Positions 1-12,461 of a DNA stretch of 32,326 bases are shown here, piece by piece; position 1 is the stretch's first letter; every line of letters begins with the position of its first letter. The notes below the pieces were generated by a model, which was not told where the DNA came from, did no database searches, and saw nothing but the letters and a program-made list of their open reading frames with translations. The stretch comes from Smithella sp. SCADC (GTDB lineage Bacteria; Desulfobacterota; Syntrophia; Syntrophales; Smithellaceae). The stretch spans positions 1 to 32,326 of the forward strand of contig JQDQ01000121.1 of NCBI GenBank assembly GCA_000747625.2, read 5' to 3'. The position numbers and the translations under genes were made by a program.

Positions 1-3379
<3,379 letters not shown>

Positions 3380-3670
3380 TCAAACAATGAGCGGTCCTTC
3401 CTGATCAACTGTCTTTTTTGCGCCGATATGCTCCACACGTCTGCGCCAATTAGATCCTAAAAAATAAAAACGAAGACTGTCTTCTTCAGCATTTATTTCT
3501 TTAATCAGGCGTTCACGCAAAACAGTCCATTGCGCCGGGTCAACAATGCATTCAAACACGGAATACTGCACGCGCTGGCCATAATCCTGACATGCCTTAG
3601 CTACGCGCCGCAATCGTTTCGGCCCTTTTTCATTGTTCATGGCGACGTCATAACTGACCAGAACTAACAT
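3380..3670 (-). CDS. cas2: CRISPR-associated endoribonuclease Cas2 (type I-C-like)
   Basis: 96 aa, MLVLVSYDVAMNNEKGPKRLRRVAKACQDYGQRVQYSVFECIV, a typical Cas2 N-terminus; lies between the array and cas1. Confidence 0.96.
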   Translation of the reverse strand: MLVLVSYDVAMNNEKGPKRLRRVAKACQDYGQRVQYSVFECIVDPAQWTVLRERLIKEINAEEDSLRFYFLGSNWRRRVEHIGAKKTVDQEGPLIV

Positions 3671-3716
3671 TATTAGCGTTACCTCCTTAAAACCTGCGAA
3701 TTCCCCCTCATCCTCA

Positions 3717-3740
3717 CCTTCTCCCGCAAAGGGGCGAAGG
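3717..3740. repeat. REP-like hairpin between cas2 and cas1
   Basis: CCTTCTCCCGCAAAGGGGCGAAGG folds as CCTTC-CCC / GGG-GAAGG in the 89-bp cas1-cas2 gap. Confidence 0.5.
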
Positions 3741-3759
3741 CATTATTTGGAATTAATAT

Positions 3760-4791
3760 TTATTTCCAGATAAACGGCGGATAACCGTCCAGATCACCAC
3801 GCAGGCATCGCGCCAAAAGCAATGCCTGAACATGAAACAGCAAACCGATTGTCACCTTTTCATCCAGAAACGGGTGCATAATTTCTTCCCGCTTTCTTTC
3901 CTGATAGGCCACAAGTAATGTTTTTCTTGTTTCATCATTCATCATAACCGCGCCCGCTTCCGTTTTATTAAAACCTTTGTCCTGCACCTGCCGCAGATTG
4001 ATCAAAGAAAGAGCCAAACGATCCGCCAGAAATGGACGAAACTCTTCCATTAAATCCAAAGCCAGGCTGGGCCGGCCCGGCCTGTCGCGATGCAAAAAAC
4101 CAACCGCCGGATCAAGACCGACCGCTTCCAGTGCGGAGCGGCAATCATGCACCAACAATGTATAAAGAAAAGAAAGCAGACAATTAGCATTATCCAACGG
4201 CGGACGGCGATTGCGCTCCTGAAAATTAAAACATTCTTTTTGCGCAACAATCAAATTATCAAAAACACTGAAATAAGTATGCGCGGCGTCGCCTTCCAAT
4301 CCGCGCACGGCATCAAGCGATTGATTCAACTCAAGCGACTGCAAAGAACGGTTTAGATTAGCTATACTTAGGCTTAACGCATTGTTATTCATCTTCTCTG
4401 AATGATCTCTTAGCGCACGCTGGAGCACAGTCCGGCAGTTAGCAATTTTACCGGTAACAAAAGCTTTAGCCATTTGCGCGGAATAATTCTGATCATCAGC
4501 AAAACGATATTGCTGGCGGCGCAACAATACATTGCCGGACACCGGACCCTGCACTCGCGCCAAAAAACGTCCATATTCGGATAAAAAACTGATACCGACG
4601 CCATTTTCACCACAAAATCCCATTAGAAATGGGCTGCAAGATACATTGCCGAAGCAGACAATGCCGCCGATGGTGTGCACCGGCAAGCGTAGACGCACTT
4701 CCTGATTTACTTTGACCACCACAGTTTCGCCTTCCTTGGCAAGATAAGCGCCCTGTGTTGTTACATACAAAGTATTAAGAAGCTTTTTCAT
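3760..4791 (-). CDS. cas1: CRISPR-associated endonuclease Cas1 (type I-C-like)
   Basis: 343 aa, MKKLLNTLYVTTQGAYLAKEGETVVVKVNQEVRLRLPVHTIGGIVCFGNVSCSPFLM...LHRDRPGRPSLALDLMEEFRP; I-C Cas1 signature. Confidence 0.97.
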   Translation of the reverse strand: MKKLLNTLYVTTQGAYLAKEGETVVVKVNQEVRLRLPVHTIGGIVCFGNVSCSPFLMGFCGENGVGISFLSEYGRFLARVQGPVSGNVLLRRQQYRFADDQNYSAQMAKAFVTGKIANCRTVLQRALRDHSEKMNNNALSLSIANLNRSLQSLELNQSLDAVRGLEGDAAHTYFSVFDNLIVAQKECFNFQERNRRPPLDNANCLLSFLYTLLVHDCRSALEAVGLDPAVGFLHRDRPGRPSLALDLMEEFRPFLADRLALSLINLRQVQDKGFNKTEAGAVMMNDETRKTLLVAYQERKREEIMHPFLDEKVTIGLLFHVQALLLARCLRGDLDGYPPFIWK

Positions 4792-4812
4792 GTTTGATCC
4801 GCATCGCTTCTG

Positions 4813-5640
4813 TCATTTTTTCTCCAATCGTTTTCTTTTTTCCGGCGCACTCAGGTAGTTATCTTTTGAGACAACCATTTTCTTTGTTTCTTTCTCCAAT
4901 TTTTCACGGGCATCTCCGGCAATCCGCCCGCCTTTTCTGGCAGCAGTACGGTTTTCATCAAAGCCCTGTGCATCCTGAGTTTTGGTGATCTCCGTTGTGG
5001 CGGCTTCACCCAGCATGGAAAAGATTTATTCCAGATCGTTCATATGATCCCGCAGATTTTCGCGCTTCAGACCCTTTAAATCTTTATACTCCGATGGCGT
5101 CAGGCCAAAGGTCGCTTTGGATATTTCAGCCGTCAAGATCGCATATTCCCTCTCCTGCCCGACCTGCCGCTTCTTCCATTCATCGGTCAGTTCAGCCCGG
5201 ATGGCAATGCCGCGCATCCTCTTTTCAATCCAGTCATCGGAATATCCCTTGGCCCGATAAATCGCTTTTGTCCTTTTTGTTGCCAGTTCCGGGTCTTCAA
5301 TTTCCTGCACACGTTCATAACCGACTTTTGCCAGCCAGCGTTTGAAAGGCTCGGCCTTGGGCGAAGGAATCGACTGGATAATGCGGAAAAGACCTTCTGT
5401 ATTGGCGCAGTCGGTTTCTCGCTGTTTCCCGTCTGGAGCTGGCAGTTTCAACCCGTGACAAAATGTCACGACTTCACTGCCTTCGTCCTTGAGTCTTTGT
5501 TTTAATTTTCGCCAGTATGCTCCGGCATCAGCACTTTCTGTCAGTACAGAACAAACATCAACAACTGAAAACCACCACTCATTATTGTGGATGGCTTTTC
5601 TGATTCCCTTCCCTTTGAAAACAGCAATTTTTGTTTCCAT
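4813..5640 (-). pseudogene. Bro-N domain / DinD-like phage antirepressor family protein, interrupted by one in-frame TAA
   Basis: ORF 5640-5026 (Bro-N start, HNNEWWFSVVDVCSVLTES) and ORF 5016-4813 are in the same frame. The junction reads AAC GAT CTG GAA TAA ATC TTT TCC ATG CTG GGT GAA (NDLE*IFSMLGE). Together they rebuild one protein with the usual C-terminal AAxKGGxIAGDAR block. Confidence 0.85.
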
Positions 5641-5649
5641 GATTCTCTC

Positions 5650-6294
5650 CTAAAAACCATTCCCTGTTTCATCGAGCATTCGTTTTAAGTAACTCTCGAC
5701 CGTCCGCTTTTTCTGTATTGTCTTCGGCATACATTCTGCCATAAGCGAACAGCTTTCACAACGTTTGGCATAGACAGGCGCGGGCGTAATTCCTGCATCA
5801 ATCAATTCATGCGTTTTGATTGCCGCAGCCTCCGTTTCTTGCCTTAGCGCTTCATCAAAATCAACATCAAGACGCCTTCTGGTCTTCCCGTAGAAAAGCG
5901 CGCCAGCGGGAATAGAAACATTGAGCATTTCTTCCAAGCATATTGCCTGCGCACAAAGCTGGATTTTATCGGAATGATCCGGCTTAGGCTTGCCACGTTT
6001 ATATTCGACTGGAAAAGCCTGCCAGGTTCCATCAGCCTGCCGGTGATATTCAATCACATCCGCCTTGCCAATCAGCCCTAACCGCAGAGATCGCAAAGAC
6101 GCGCCGCGTTCGATGCGCACATCCCCACGCGATTCATCGCCTTCATCATGCACATGCTCATGCATAATCCGGCCTTCGGCGGTTAATCTGTTTTCAGACC
6201 AGACCTGCTCGACATGAATCAAAGCGCACTGCCGCGAACAAAAGGCATAATGCTGCAGGGCGGATAACTGGATCAGATCGTCCGGGTGAACCAT
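5650..6294 (-). CDS. cas4: CRISPR-associated exonuclease Cas4 (type I-C-like)
   Basis: 214 aa, LIQLSALQHYAFCSRQCALIHVEQVW...FPVEYKRGKPK...CAQAICLEEM...CESCSLMAECMP; Cys residues and PD-(D/E)XK motif. Confidence 0.95.
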   Translation of the reverse strand: MVHPDDLIQLSALQHYAFCSRQCALIHVEQVWSENRLTAEGRIMHEHVHDEGDESRGDVRIERGASLRSLRLGLIGKADVIEYHRQADGTWQAFPVEYKRGKPKPDHSDKIQLCAQAICLEEMLNVSIPAGALFYGKTRRRLDVDFDEALRQETEAAAIKTHELIDAGITPAPVYAKRCESCSLMAECMPKTIQKKRTVESYLKRMLDETGNGF

Positions 6295-6340
6295 AAACCT
6301 CCTTAATACCTAATTCGTTACCTAATTAATTGGGTATTAC

Positions 6341-7393
6341 CTAATTGCCTGTTTTTTGCCATTTAGCGCCTGCACCTCTGGAAACACACTCAACAATATT
6401 GAGGTGTTGCATATCTTTTAAAGCACGCCGGATAGTATCAATGCCTACGCCGGGACACTTTTTTTGAATATCGGCCACGCTGAAATTGCCGGGAAAACCT
6501 GCTACGGCATTTTTAACCATTTCCGTCTTTTCACCCTTGGGTTGCGACATTTCACCCAGTCTTTCTTCAAATTCCTTATAAGCGCTTTTGATGATGAAAC
6601 ACAGGAAATTGATATAGTGCCAGGGATTGTGCTTGCCTTCGTGCCAGCCCTGCGAACTGAGTTTCAGCGTTTCGTAATAACGCTCCTTGTTCTGCTCGAT
6701 GAGACGTTCCATACTGATGTATCTGCCTACTTCGATGCCCGCATGATAACACTGAAGAAGCACCAGCAGGCGGGATACCCTGCCGTTGCCGTCGCGGAAA
6801 GGATGGATGCACAAAAAATCAAGATTGTAGGCTGCAAGGGTAATGACCCGGTGCATTTCCGTTTCCTTAACCGCATCTTCCCACGCGGTATGCAATTGTT
6901 GCATAGCCTTGGGCGTTTGCTTCGCGGAAACCGTTCGAAACCTGATGCTGGACGAGCCGTTTGCCCTCTTTTCAATAATGTCACTGTCTTTTTCCTTGTA
7001 TTTCCCGGCATCCCATATTTCGCCGCGTGTCAGCAAATGCAGTTTCCTGCATGTCTCTTCGGTAACGGGCAATTTAGAACCCAACGTGTGAATCAGGTTG
7101 AGCGCCTCTCGGTAGCCGCGCACTTCTTCCTCGGAGCGGTCTGAAAGAAGTGATTTGCCGAAGATGACCGTCCCGATGCGTTTTTGTTCCACCTCGACCC
7201 CTTCAATGCGGTTGGACGAAACGGCGCTTTCGATCAGGGCATGCTCTTTGAGCGAATTGAGCCGCTGGGGCGATTGCTTTGTATAGAGTTCCTGCCTGCC
7301 TTTGGATTCGCTGATCTCGGAAAGATACCAGGACGTCGTTGCGGGAATGGATTCAAGACCTGCAATAAATTGATTTAAGGTTAAGGTCGTCAT
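6341..7393 (-). CDS. Fic family protein with an N-terminal autoinhibitory motif
   Basis: 350 aa with core motif HPFRDGNGRVSRLL and N-terminal SNRIEG matching (S/T)xxxE(G/N). C-terminal winged-helix-like segment. Confidence 0.93.
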   Translation of the reverse strand: MTTLTLNQFIAGLESIPATTSWYLSEISESKGRQELYTKQSPQRLNSLKEHALIESAVSSNRIEGVEVEQKRIGTVIFGKSLLSDRSEEEVRGYREALNLIHTLGSKLPVTEETCRKLHLLTRGEIWDAGKYKEKDSDIIEKRANGSSSIRFRTVSAKQTPKAMQQLHTAWEDAVKETEMHRVITLAAYNLDFLCIHPFRDGNGRVSRLLVLLQCYHAGIEVGRYISMERLIEQNKERYYETLKLSSQGWHEGKHNPWHYINFLCFIIKSAYKEFEERLGEMSQPKGEKTEMVKNAVAGFPGNFSVADIQKKCPGVGIDTIRRALKDMQHLNIVECVSRGAGAKWQKTGN

Positions 7394-7590
7394 CTTTCAT
7401 CCTTTTCGGAAACCGGTTTTTCTTCGTTCTTATCGGTCTCGCGCCGGAGCCGGTTAGATTCCGTCTTCGCATCTTTCTTACGACCCCAATAAGCGCCGCG
7501 CCCCTTCTTAGACCCAGAATGCTCGCTTTTCTTTACCTGTTGCGCCATAATTATTTTCCTTTTATCGCTTTTTGCAGGCATTACCGGCAT
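7390..7590 (-). CDS. Small highly charged hypothetical protein, translationally coupled to Fic
   Basis: 66-aa ORF whose TGA overlaps the Fic ATG (ATGA). No recognised domain. Internal start MAQQVKKSEHSG is also possible. Confidence 0.5.
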   Translation of the reverse strand: MPVMPAKSDKRKIIMAQQVKKSEHSGSKKGRGAYWGRKKDAKTESNRLRRETDKNEEKPVSEKDER

Positions 7591-7690
7591 GAAGCAATAG
7601 ATGAAGCAGTAAGTGAAACTTGCGATTTTCCTGTTTTCTAAATTACGGCCCCACCTGCCGACATAAATTCTTCCAGTTGCAAGATACCTT

Positions 7691-7963
7691 TCACGTTCTA
7701 TCAGCCTGACGATGATATTCCACTACATCCGCCTTGCCGATCAACCCCAGCCGCAAAGATCGCAATAACGCGCCGCGTTCGATGCGCACATCCCCGCGCG
7801 ATTCATCGCCTTCATCATGCACATGCTCATGCATAATCCGGCCTTCGGCGGTTAATCTGTTTTCAGACCAGACCTGCTCGACATGAATCAAAGCGCACTG
7901 CCGCGAACAAAAGGCATAATGCTGCAAAGCCGAAAGCTGAATTAAATCATCTTCATTATACAT
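7691..7963 (-). pseudogene. Truncated duplicate of the cas4 N-terminus
   Basis: 90 aa nearly identical to residues 1-90 of the cas4 at 5650-6294 (LIQLSALQHYAFCSRQCALIHVEQVWSENRLTAEGRIMHEHVHDEGDESRGDVRIERGA shared); breaks off after HRQADRT. Confidence 0.93.
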
Positions 7964-8175
7964 ATCGCCGGTTATTACTTATTTTATTACCTAATTGCGG
8001 GTGCCTTACGGATTTACCGGATAATCGACAACCTTATCGACAACATAATCGACAACCGGTTATTTCATCACAAGGAAATCAGCAGACACCGTACTAGTAT
8101 TTATCCTTCCTCGGCCTTCCGCCTTTTCCTGGAACTAAAATCCTCTCTAGTGCATACTTGCAAAAGTTACCGATA

Positions 8176-8253
8176 TGTCATTTCGACCGAAGGGAGAAAT
8201 CTTATTCAATGATTATAAAGATTTCTCAGTCACTTCGTTCCTTCGAAATGACA
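8176..8253. repeat. REP/MITE-like imperfect inverted repeat
   Basis: TGTCATTTCGACCGAAGGGAGAAATCTT ... AAGATTTCTCAGTCACTTCGTTCCTTCGAAATGACA; lies next to a RAYT remnant. Confidence 0.7.
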
Positions 8254-8453
8254 CGGTTAATATTGAAATCAAGCGCTAGCTTACTCTCCAGCCGCTTAAT
8301 AAAATGAATATTCCCCAACGGCCTGCCCGTCTGCTCATGCCGATGGATTAATAATTCATCTTCTTCACAAAATAAGGTGTCCTGCCGACGATTGCCTCGC
8401 CGGGTGACATGATGAGGATATTTTGCTGCGACTACTCTTGCAATACGGCCCAT
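8226..8453 (-). pseudogene. REP-associated tyrosine (Y1/IS200-like) transposase remnant with internal deletion
   Basis: N-terminal MGRIARVVAAKYPHHVTRRGNRRQDTLF joined directly to a C-terminal-type segment HEQTGRPLGNIHFIKRLESKL; catalytic middle missing. Confidence 0.75.
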
Positions 8454-8529
8454 GTTTATTGTCTATGACTATCATCACTGCTTGTCCAGAAAAAACTAGT
8501 ATGGTGTCCCCAGATTTCTAGATGTCTAT

Positions 8530-11064
8530 ATCTACAATAGTAGAAATTTAATCCGTCCTTTGGACTTCGTTACCCAATATCACATTGGTAAGAATCTACA
8601 ATAGTAGAAATTTAATCCGTCCTTTGGACACGATTGAACAATACCTGATCGATTAATCTACAATAGTAGAAATTTAATCCGTCCTTTGGACAATTCGTTT
8701 AACAATTCAACGATCTAATATCTACAATAGTAGAAATTTAATCCGTCCTTTGGACGATATGTTTGATGCACTTGCGGGAAAAATCTACAATAGTAGAAAT
8801 TTAATCCGTCCTTTGGACGTCATCAATAATATCTGATGTGATGTGCCAATATCTACAATAGTAGAAATTTAATCCGTCCTTTGGACATATTCTCCATCAG
8901 TATAGCAATTTACTTGTATCTACAATAGTAGAAATTTAATCCGTCCTTTGGACTAATAAATATGCCCAACAATATATAAAAATCTACAATAGTAGAAATT
9001 TAATCCGTCCTTTGGACCTCGATAATGCAATGGCCGAAGCTTTAGCATCTACAATAGTAGAAATTTAATCCGTCCTTTGGACGAAATTAACGACATGAAC
9101 GAAGCGTTTGATCTACAATAGTAGAAATTTAATCCGTCCTTTGGACAGTGGAAATGTAACAGCTGCAATCTGGCTGGAATCTACAATAGTAGAAATTTAA
9201 TCCGTCCTTTGGACAGACAATTACAAGCGGTGCAGCTGCAGTATCTACAATAGTAGAAATTTAATCCGTCCTTTGGACGTCTGGCCGGACATAGCCTCCG
9301 TTATCAATCTACAATAGTAGAAATTTAATCCGTCCTTTGGACACTATACTTATGTCAGGCTTATGCTGGAATCTACAATAGTAGAAATTTAATCCGTCCT
9401 TTGGACTAAGAGAATGCCTTGTGTCCCTTAGCCCATCTACAATAGTAGAAATTTAATCCGTCCTTTGGACACGATTGAACAATACCTGATCGATTAATCT
9501 ACAATAGTAGAAATTTAATCCGTCCTTTGGACATGATTACAAGAAAAGAGATAAATGACCATCTACAATAGTAGAAATTTAATCCGTCCTTTGGACTTTC
9601 TTTGTGTTGAGACAATCCTTCTATATCTACAATAGTAGAAATTTAATCCGTCCTTTGGACGAAGACAAGGAACATTTGCGCTTCCTGTATCTACAATAGT
9701 AGAAATTTAATCCGTCCTTTGGACACAGATAAACTAATATAAAAAAAGTTGTTATCTACAATAGTAGAAATTTAATCCGTCCTTTGGACGATAAACTAAC
9801 TAGAAAACAATTTTATATCTACAATAGTAGAAATTTAATCCGTCCTTTGGACCTAGTATGGTTAAATCATTATGAAAATCTATCTACAATAGTAGAAATT
9901 TAATCCGTCCTTTGGACCTCATATTCGTCAAAAATCGAGCCGTCGTATCTACAATAGTAGAAATTTAATCCGTCCTTTGGACCTGATATACAGAGATGAT
10001 TACTATAAATCTACAATAGTAGAAATTTAATCCGTCCTTTGGACGTCCCTCCTTTTCACAATAGCCTCCGATCTACAATAGTAGAAATTTAATCCGTCCT
10101 TTGGACACTCGAAATATCAAAGCAGTTGCCGGAATCTACAATAGTAGAAATTTAATCCGTCCTTTGGACAGCAGGTACAACAGGGGGCTATGTCAATCTA
10201 CAATAGTAGAAATTTAATCCGTCCTTTGGACTCCTTTAAAAAGGGAAATCCATTTTGTATCTACAATAGTAGAAATTTAATCCGTCCTTTGGACCTCAAT
10301 CAGATATTAGAAGTTAAATCAAAATCTACAATAGTAGAAATTTAATCCGTCCTTTGGACTGGACAACGTCAATCTCAGACACAGAAAATCTACAATAGTA
10401 GAAATTTAATCCGTCCTTTGGACTTTTGATATGCAACCAGAAGAGGAGGATATCTACAATAGTAGAAATTTAATCCGTCCTTTGGACAACTTGGATTGTT
10501 CTGCAATACCAAAAATCTACAATAGTAGAAATTTAATCCGTCCTTTGGACGTTGCAAGGCCTAGTTGCTGAACTTGAGATCTACAATAGTAGAAATTTAA
10601 TCCGTCCTTTGGACTGAGACATACTGGCCTTTGTTGGATAGTATCTACAATAGTAGAAATTTAATCCGTCCTTTGGACTATTTTACCTTTTCCCTTCAGC
10701 CGGTATTATCTACAATAGTAGAAATTTAATCCGTCCTTTGGACTAGTTTCAAAAGCGGAATCGCCTATAAATCTACAATAGTAGAAATTTAATCCGTCCT
10801 TTGGACGTCAGGGTAGCGGAGTGTCAATTAACCGATCTACAATAGTAGAAATTTAATCCGTCCTTTGGACCCATGTATGAAAATACAAGTGAACCTTGCA
10901 TCTACAATAGTAGAAATTTAATCCGTCCTTTGGACATTTCAAAAGCCGAAGATGAAGTTTATAAATCTACAATAGTAGAAATTTAATCCGTCCTTTGGAC
11001 ATAATGGAAAATGTGACTGGTCTATGACATCTACAATAGTAGAAATTTAATCCGTCCTTTGGAC
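8530..11064 (-). CRISPR. CRISPR array, type V-A (Cas12a-type repeat); 40 copies of a 36-nt repeat (plus strand ATCTACAATAGTAGAAATTTAATCCGTCCTTTGGAC), 39 spacers of about 26-32 nt
   Basis: Repeat starts counted by eye from 8530 to 11029. Reverse complement GTCCAAAGGACGGATTAAATTTCTACTATTGTAGAT carries the Cas12a handle hairpin TCTAC-TATT-GTAGA. Leader side is at cas2 (11064 side). Confidence 0.98.
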
Positions 11065-11203
11065 AGATAACAACTTATAGCACCTGGCTATATAGTTGTT
11101 TAATAAGCACATTTTTCTTTCACGCGCAAGATTAAATTGCTGAAACACCATAAAATCAGCCAATTTTTGCCATTAAGACCCCGGTTTGCAAATTTACCAA
11201 CGG
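11065..11203 (-). promoter_or_regulatory. Putative leader of array 2, including a hairpin abutting the leader-proximal repeat
   Basis: Non-coding gap between cas2 and the array; AACAACTTATAG/CTATATAGTTGTT inverted repeat at 11069-11100. Confidence 0.55.
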
Positions 11204-11476
11204 CTATATTATTATCAAATCCTCATCACTATTTTTTGCATAGCCGAATTTTATTTTTTCACAAGTTTTGCTCAAGATGAATATGATGACGCTGTCCGTC
11301 TGTTCAAACTTGTCGCCATAATATTCTTCTATTTCCGTTGTAATATTCTCTATGATTCTGTCGCTATTTTTAATCTCAAAAACCGAATATTGCAAGCGAT
11401 ATCCATATTTTTTTAAAAATTTTGCAAACTGCGTTCTTAATTTATTATTGCTGATATCATATGACACTAAAAGCAT
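11204..11476 (-). CDS. cas2: CRISPR-associated endoribonuclease Cas2 (type V-A)
   Basis: MLLVSYDISNNKLRTQFAKFLKKYGYRLQYSVFEIKNS. The track ORF starts at 11527, but the internal Met at 11476 matches the Cas2 N-terminus and avoids a long overlap with cas1. Confidence 0.94.
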   Translation of the reverse strand: MLLVSYDISNNKLRTQFAKFLKKYGYRLQYSVFEIKNSDRIIENITTEIEEYYGDKFEQTDSVIIFILSKTCEKIKFGYAKNSDEDLIII

Positions 11477-11480
11477 ACAG

Positions 11481-12461
11481 CTACGCCTTGTGAACAGATT
11501 CATTAATATTGAAAACAGGATAATCATTTATTTCTTTTTGCCGAATGAATGCGCGATAATAACTTTGTGTGTATAAAAATATATCTTCCTTATACTCAAT
11601 AATCGCCTCCAGCAACCAGCGTGTGTATTCTTTGCTTTTCGCGTATTTTAAAAAGTACTGCCCTTTCCGGACATCAAAATCATCATTATTAATCTGATTC
11701 AGATTATAAGCGCTCTTTATTTTCTTATCGACAATACAGCGAAACGGCTCTACTAAATCGCAGACCAGAGATTTCCTTTGATAAAAGAATTGATGATAGA
11801 CGCCTTTATAAATATCGAATCCATAAAGGTTAAGCATATTCTCCGCTAGATAAAATAAAAATGTATAGCCCATATCCAGCAGAACATTGATCGGATCTCT
11901 TTTCGCCCGTGGTTTTCTCCCCTTCCATTCCATATCGCCATACCATTCCGAAAAAAATAACCGTGAAGAAACCCCTTCCATGCCCAGCAATTCCTGCAAT
12001 TTTTCAAAATCACCAACCTGCTTTTCATAATTCTTCATTAGTTCCAAAGAACGTTTCAGATCTTCTTCTTTTTTTCTTATACTTTTCAATAAAATTATTT
12101 GGTTCTGGATTTTATTTTTAACAATATGTTTTGCTATATCCAGACCTTGATATGAATACTGTTTCTCACGCAATAAAAAATTGCCATCGGTAGGCGTACT
12201 CCACACGCCGATGCACCGGAAATTAACGGACAGCAAATAAATGGGAAAGGCAAATTTCTTGCTTCGTTCCAGCAGGCCTGAGGTTACAACACAATGCCCG
12301 ACAATCCACAACGCCAGCATGCGATAGCACGTGGTTTGCAAAATAACTTTCTCATCAGCATCAGCAACAATCAAATTATCATTTTGAAATGAAAACCGCT
12401 GGCCTTCGCTGGTAAAGATTACGACAATCATTTTTTCTTTAAAGTCAGGATAGCTTAACAT
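11481..12461 (-). CDS. cas1: CRISPR-associated endonuclease Cas1 (type V-A)
   Basis: 326 aa; conserved Cas1 blocks EGVSSRLFFSEW and KGVYHQFFYQRKSLVCDLVEPFR; overlaps cas4 by 7 nt. Confidence 0.94.
   Translation of the reverse strand: MLSYPDFKEKMIVVIFTSEGQRFSFQNDNLIVADADEKVILQTTCYRMLALWIVGHCVVTSGLLERSKKFAFPIYLLSVNFRCIGVWSTPTDGNFLLREKQYSYQGLDIAKHIVKNKIQNQIILLKSIRKKEEDLKRSLELMKNYEKQVGDFEKLQELLGMEGVSSRLFFSEWYGDMEWKGRKPRAKRDPINVLLDMGYTFLFYLAENMLNLYGFDIYKGVYHQFFYQRKSLVCDLVEPFRCIVDKKIKSAYNLNQINNDDFDVRKGQYFLKYAKSKEYTRWLLEAIIEYKEDIFLYTQSYYRAFIRQKEINDYPVFNINESVHKA

Noticed and set aside
3977-4988. Plus- and minus-strand small ORFs overlapping cas1 and Bro-N
   Set aside because: Shadow frames of convincing coding sequences; no recognisable domain.
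6464-7378. Plus-strand ORFs over the Fic gene (including a 226-aa ORF)
   Set aside because: Antisense of a clear Fic gene with conserved motifs.
8530-8565. Degenerate terminal repeat at the distal end of array 2
   Set aside because: The distal repeat matches the consensus by eye; no degeneration seen.
8530-11064. tracrRNA-like anti-repeat for the second effector
   Set aside because: No anti-repeat match noticed in the flanking intergenic sequences; Cas12a-type handles do not need a tracrRNA.
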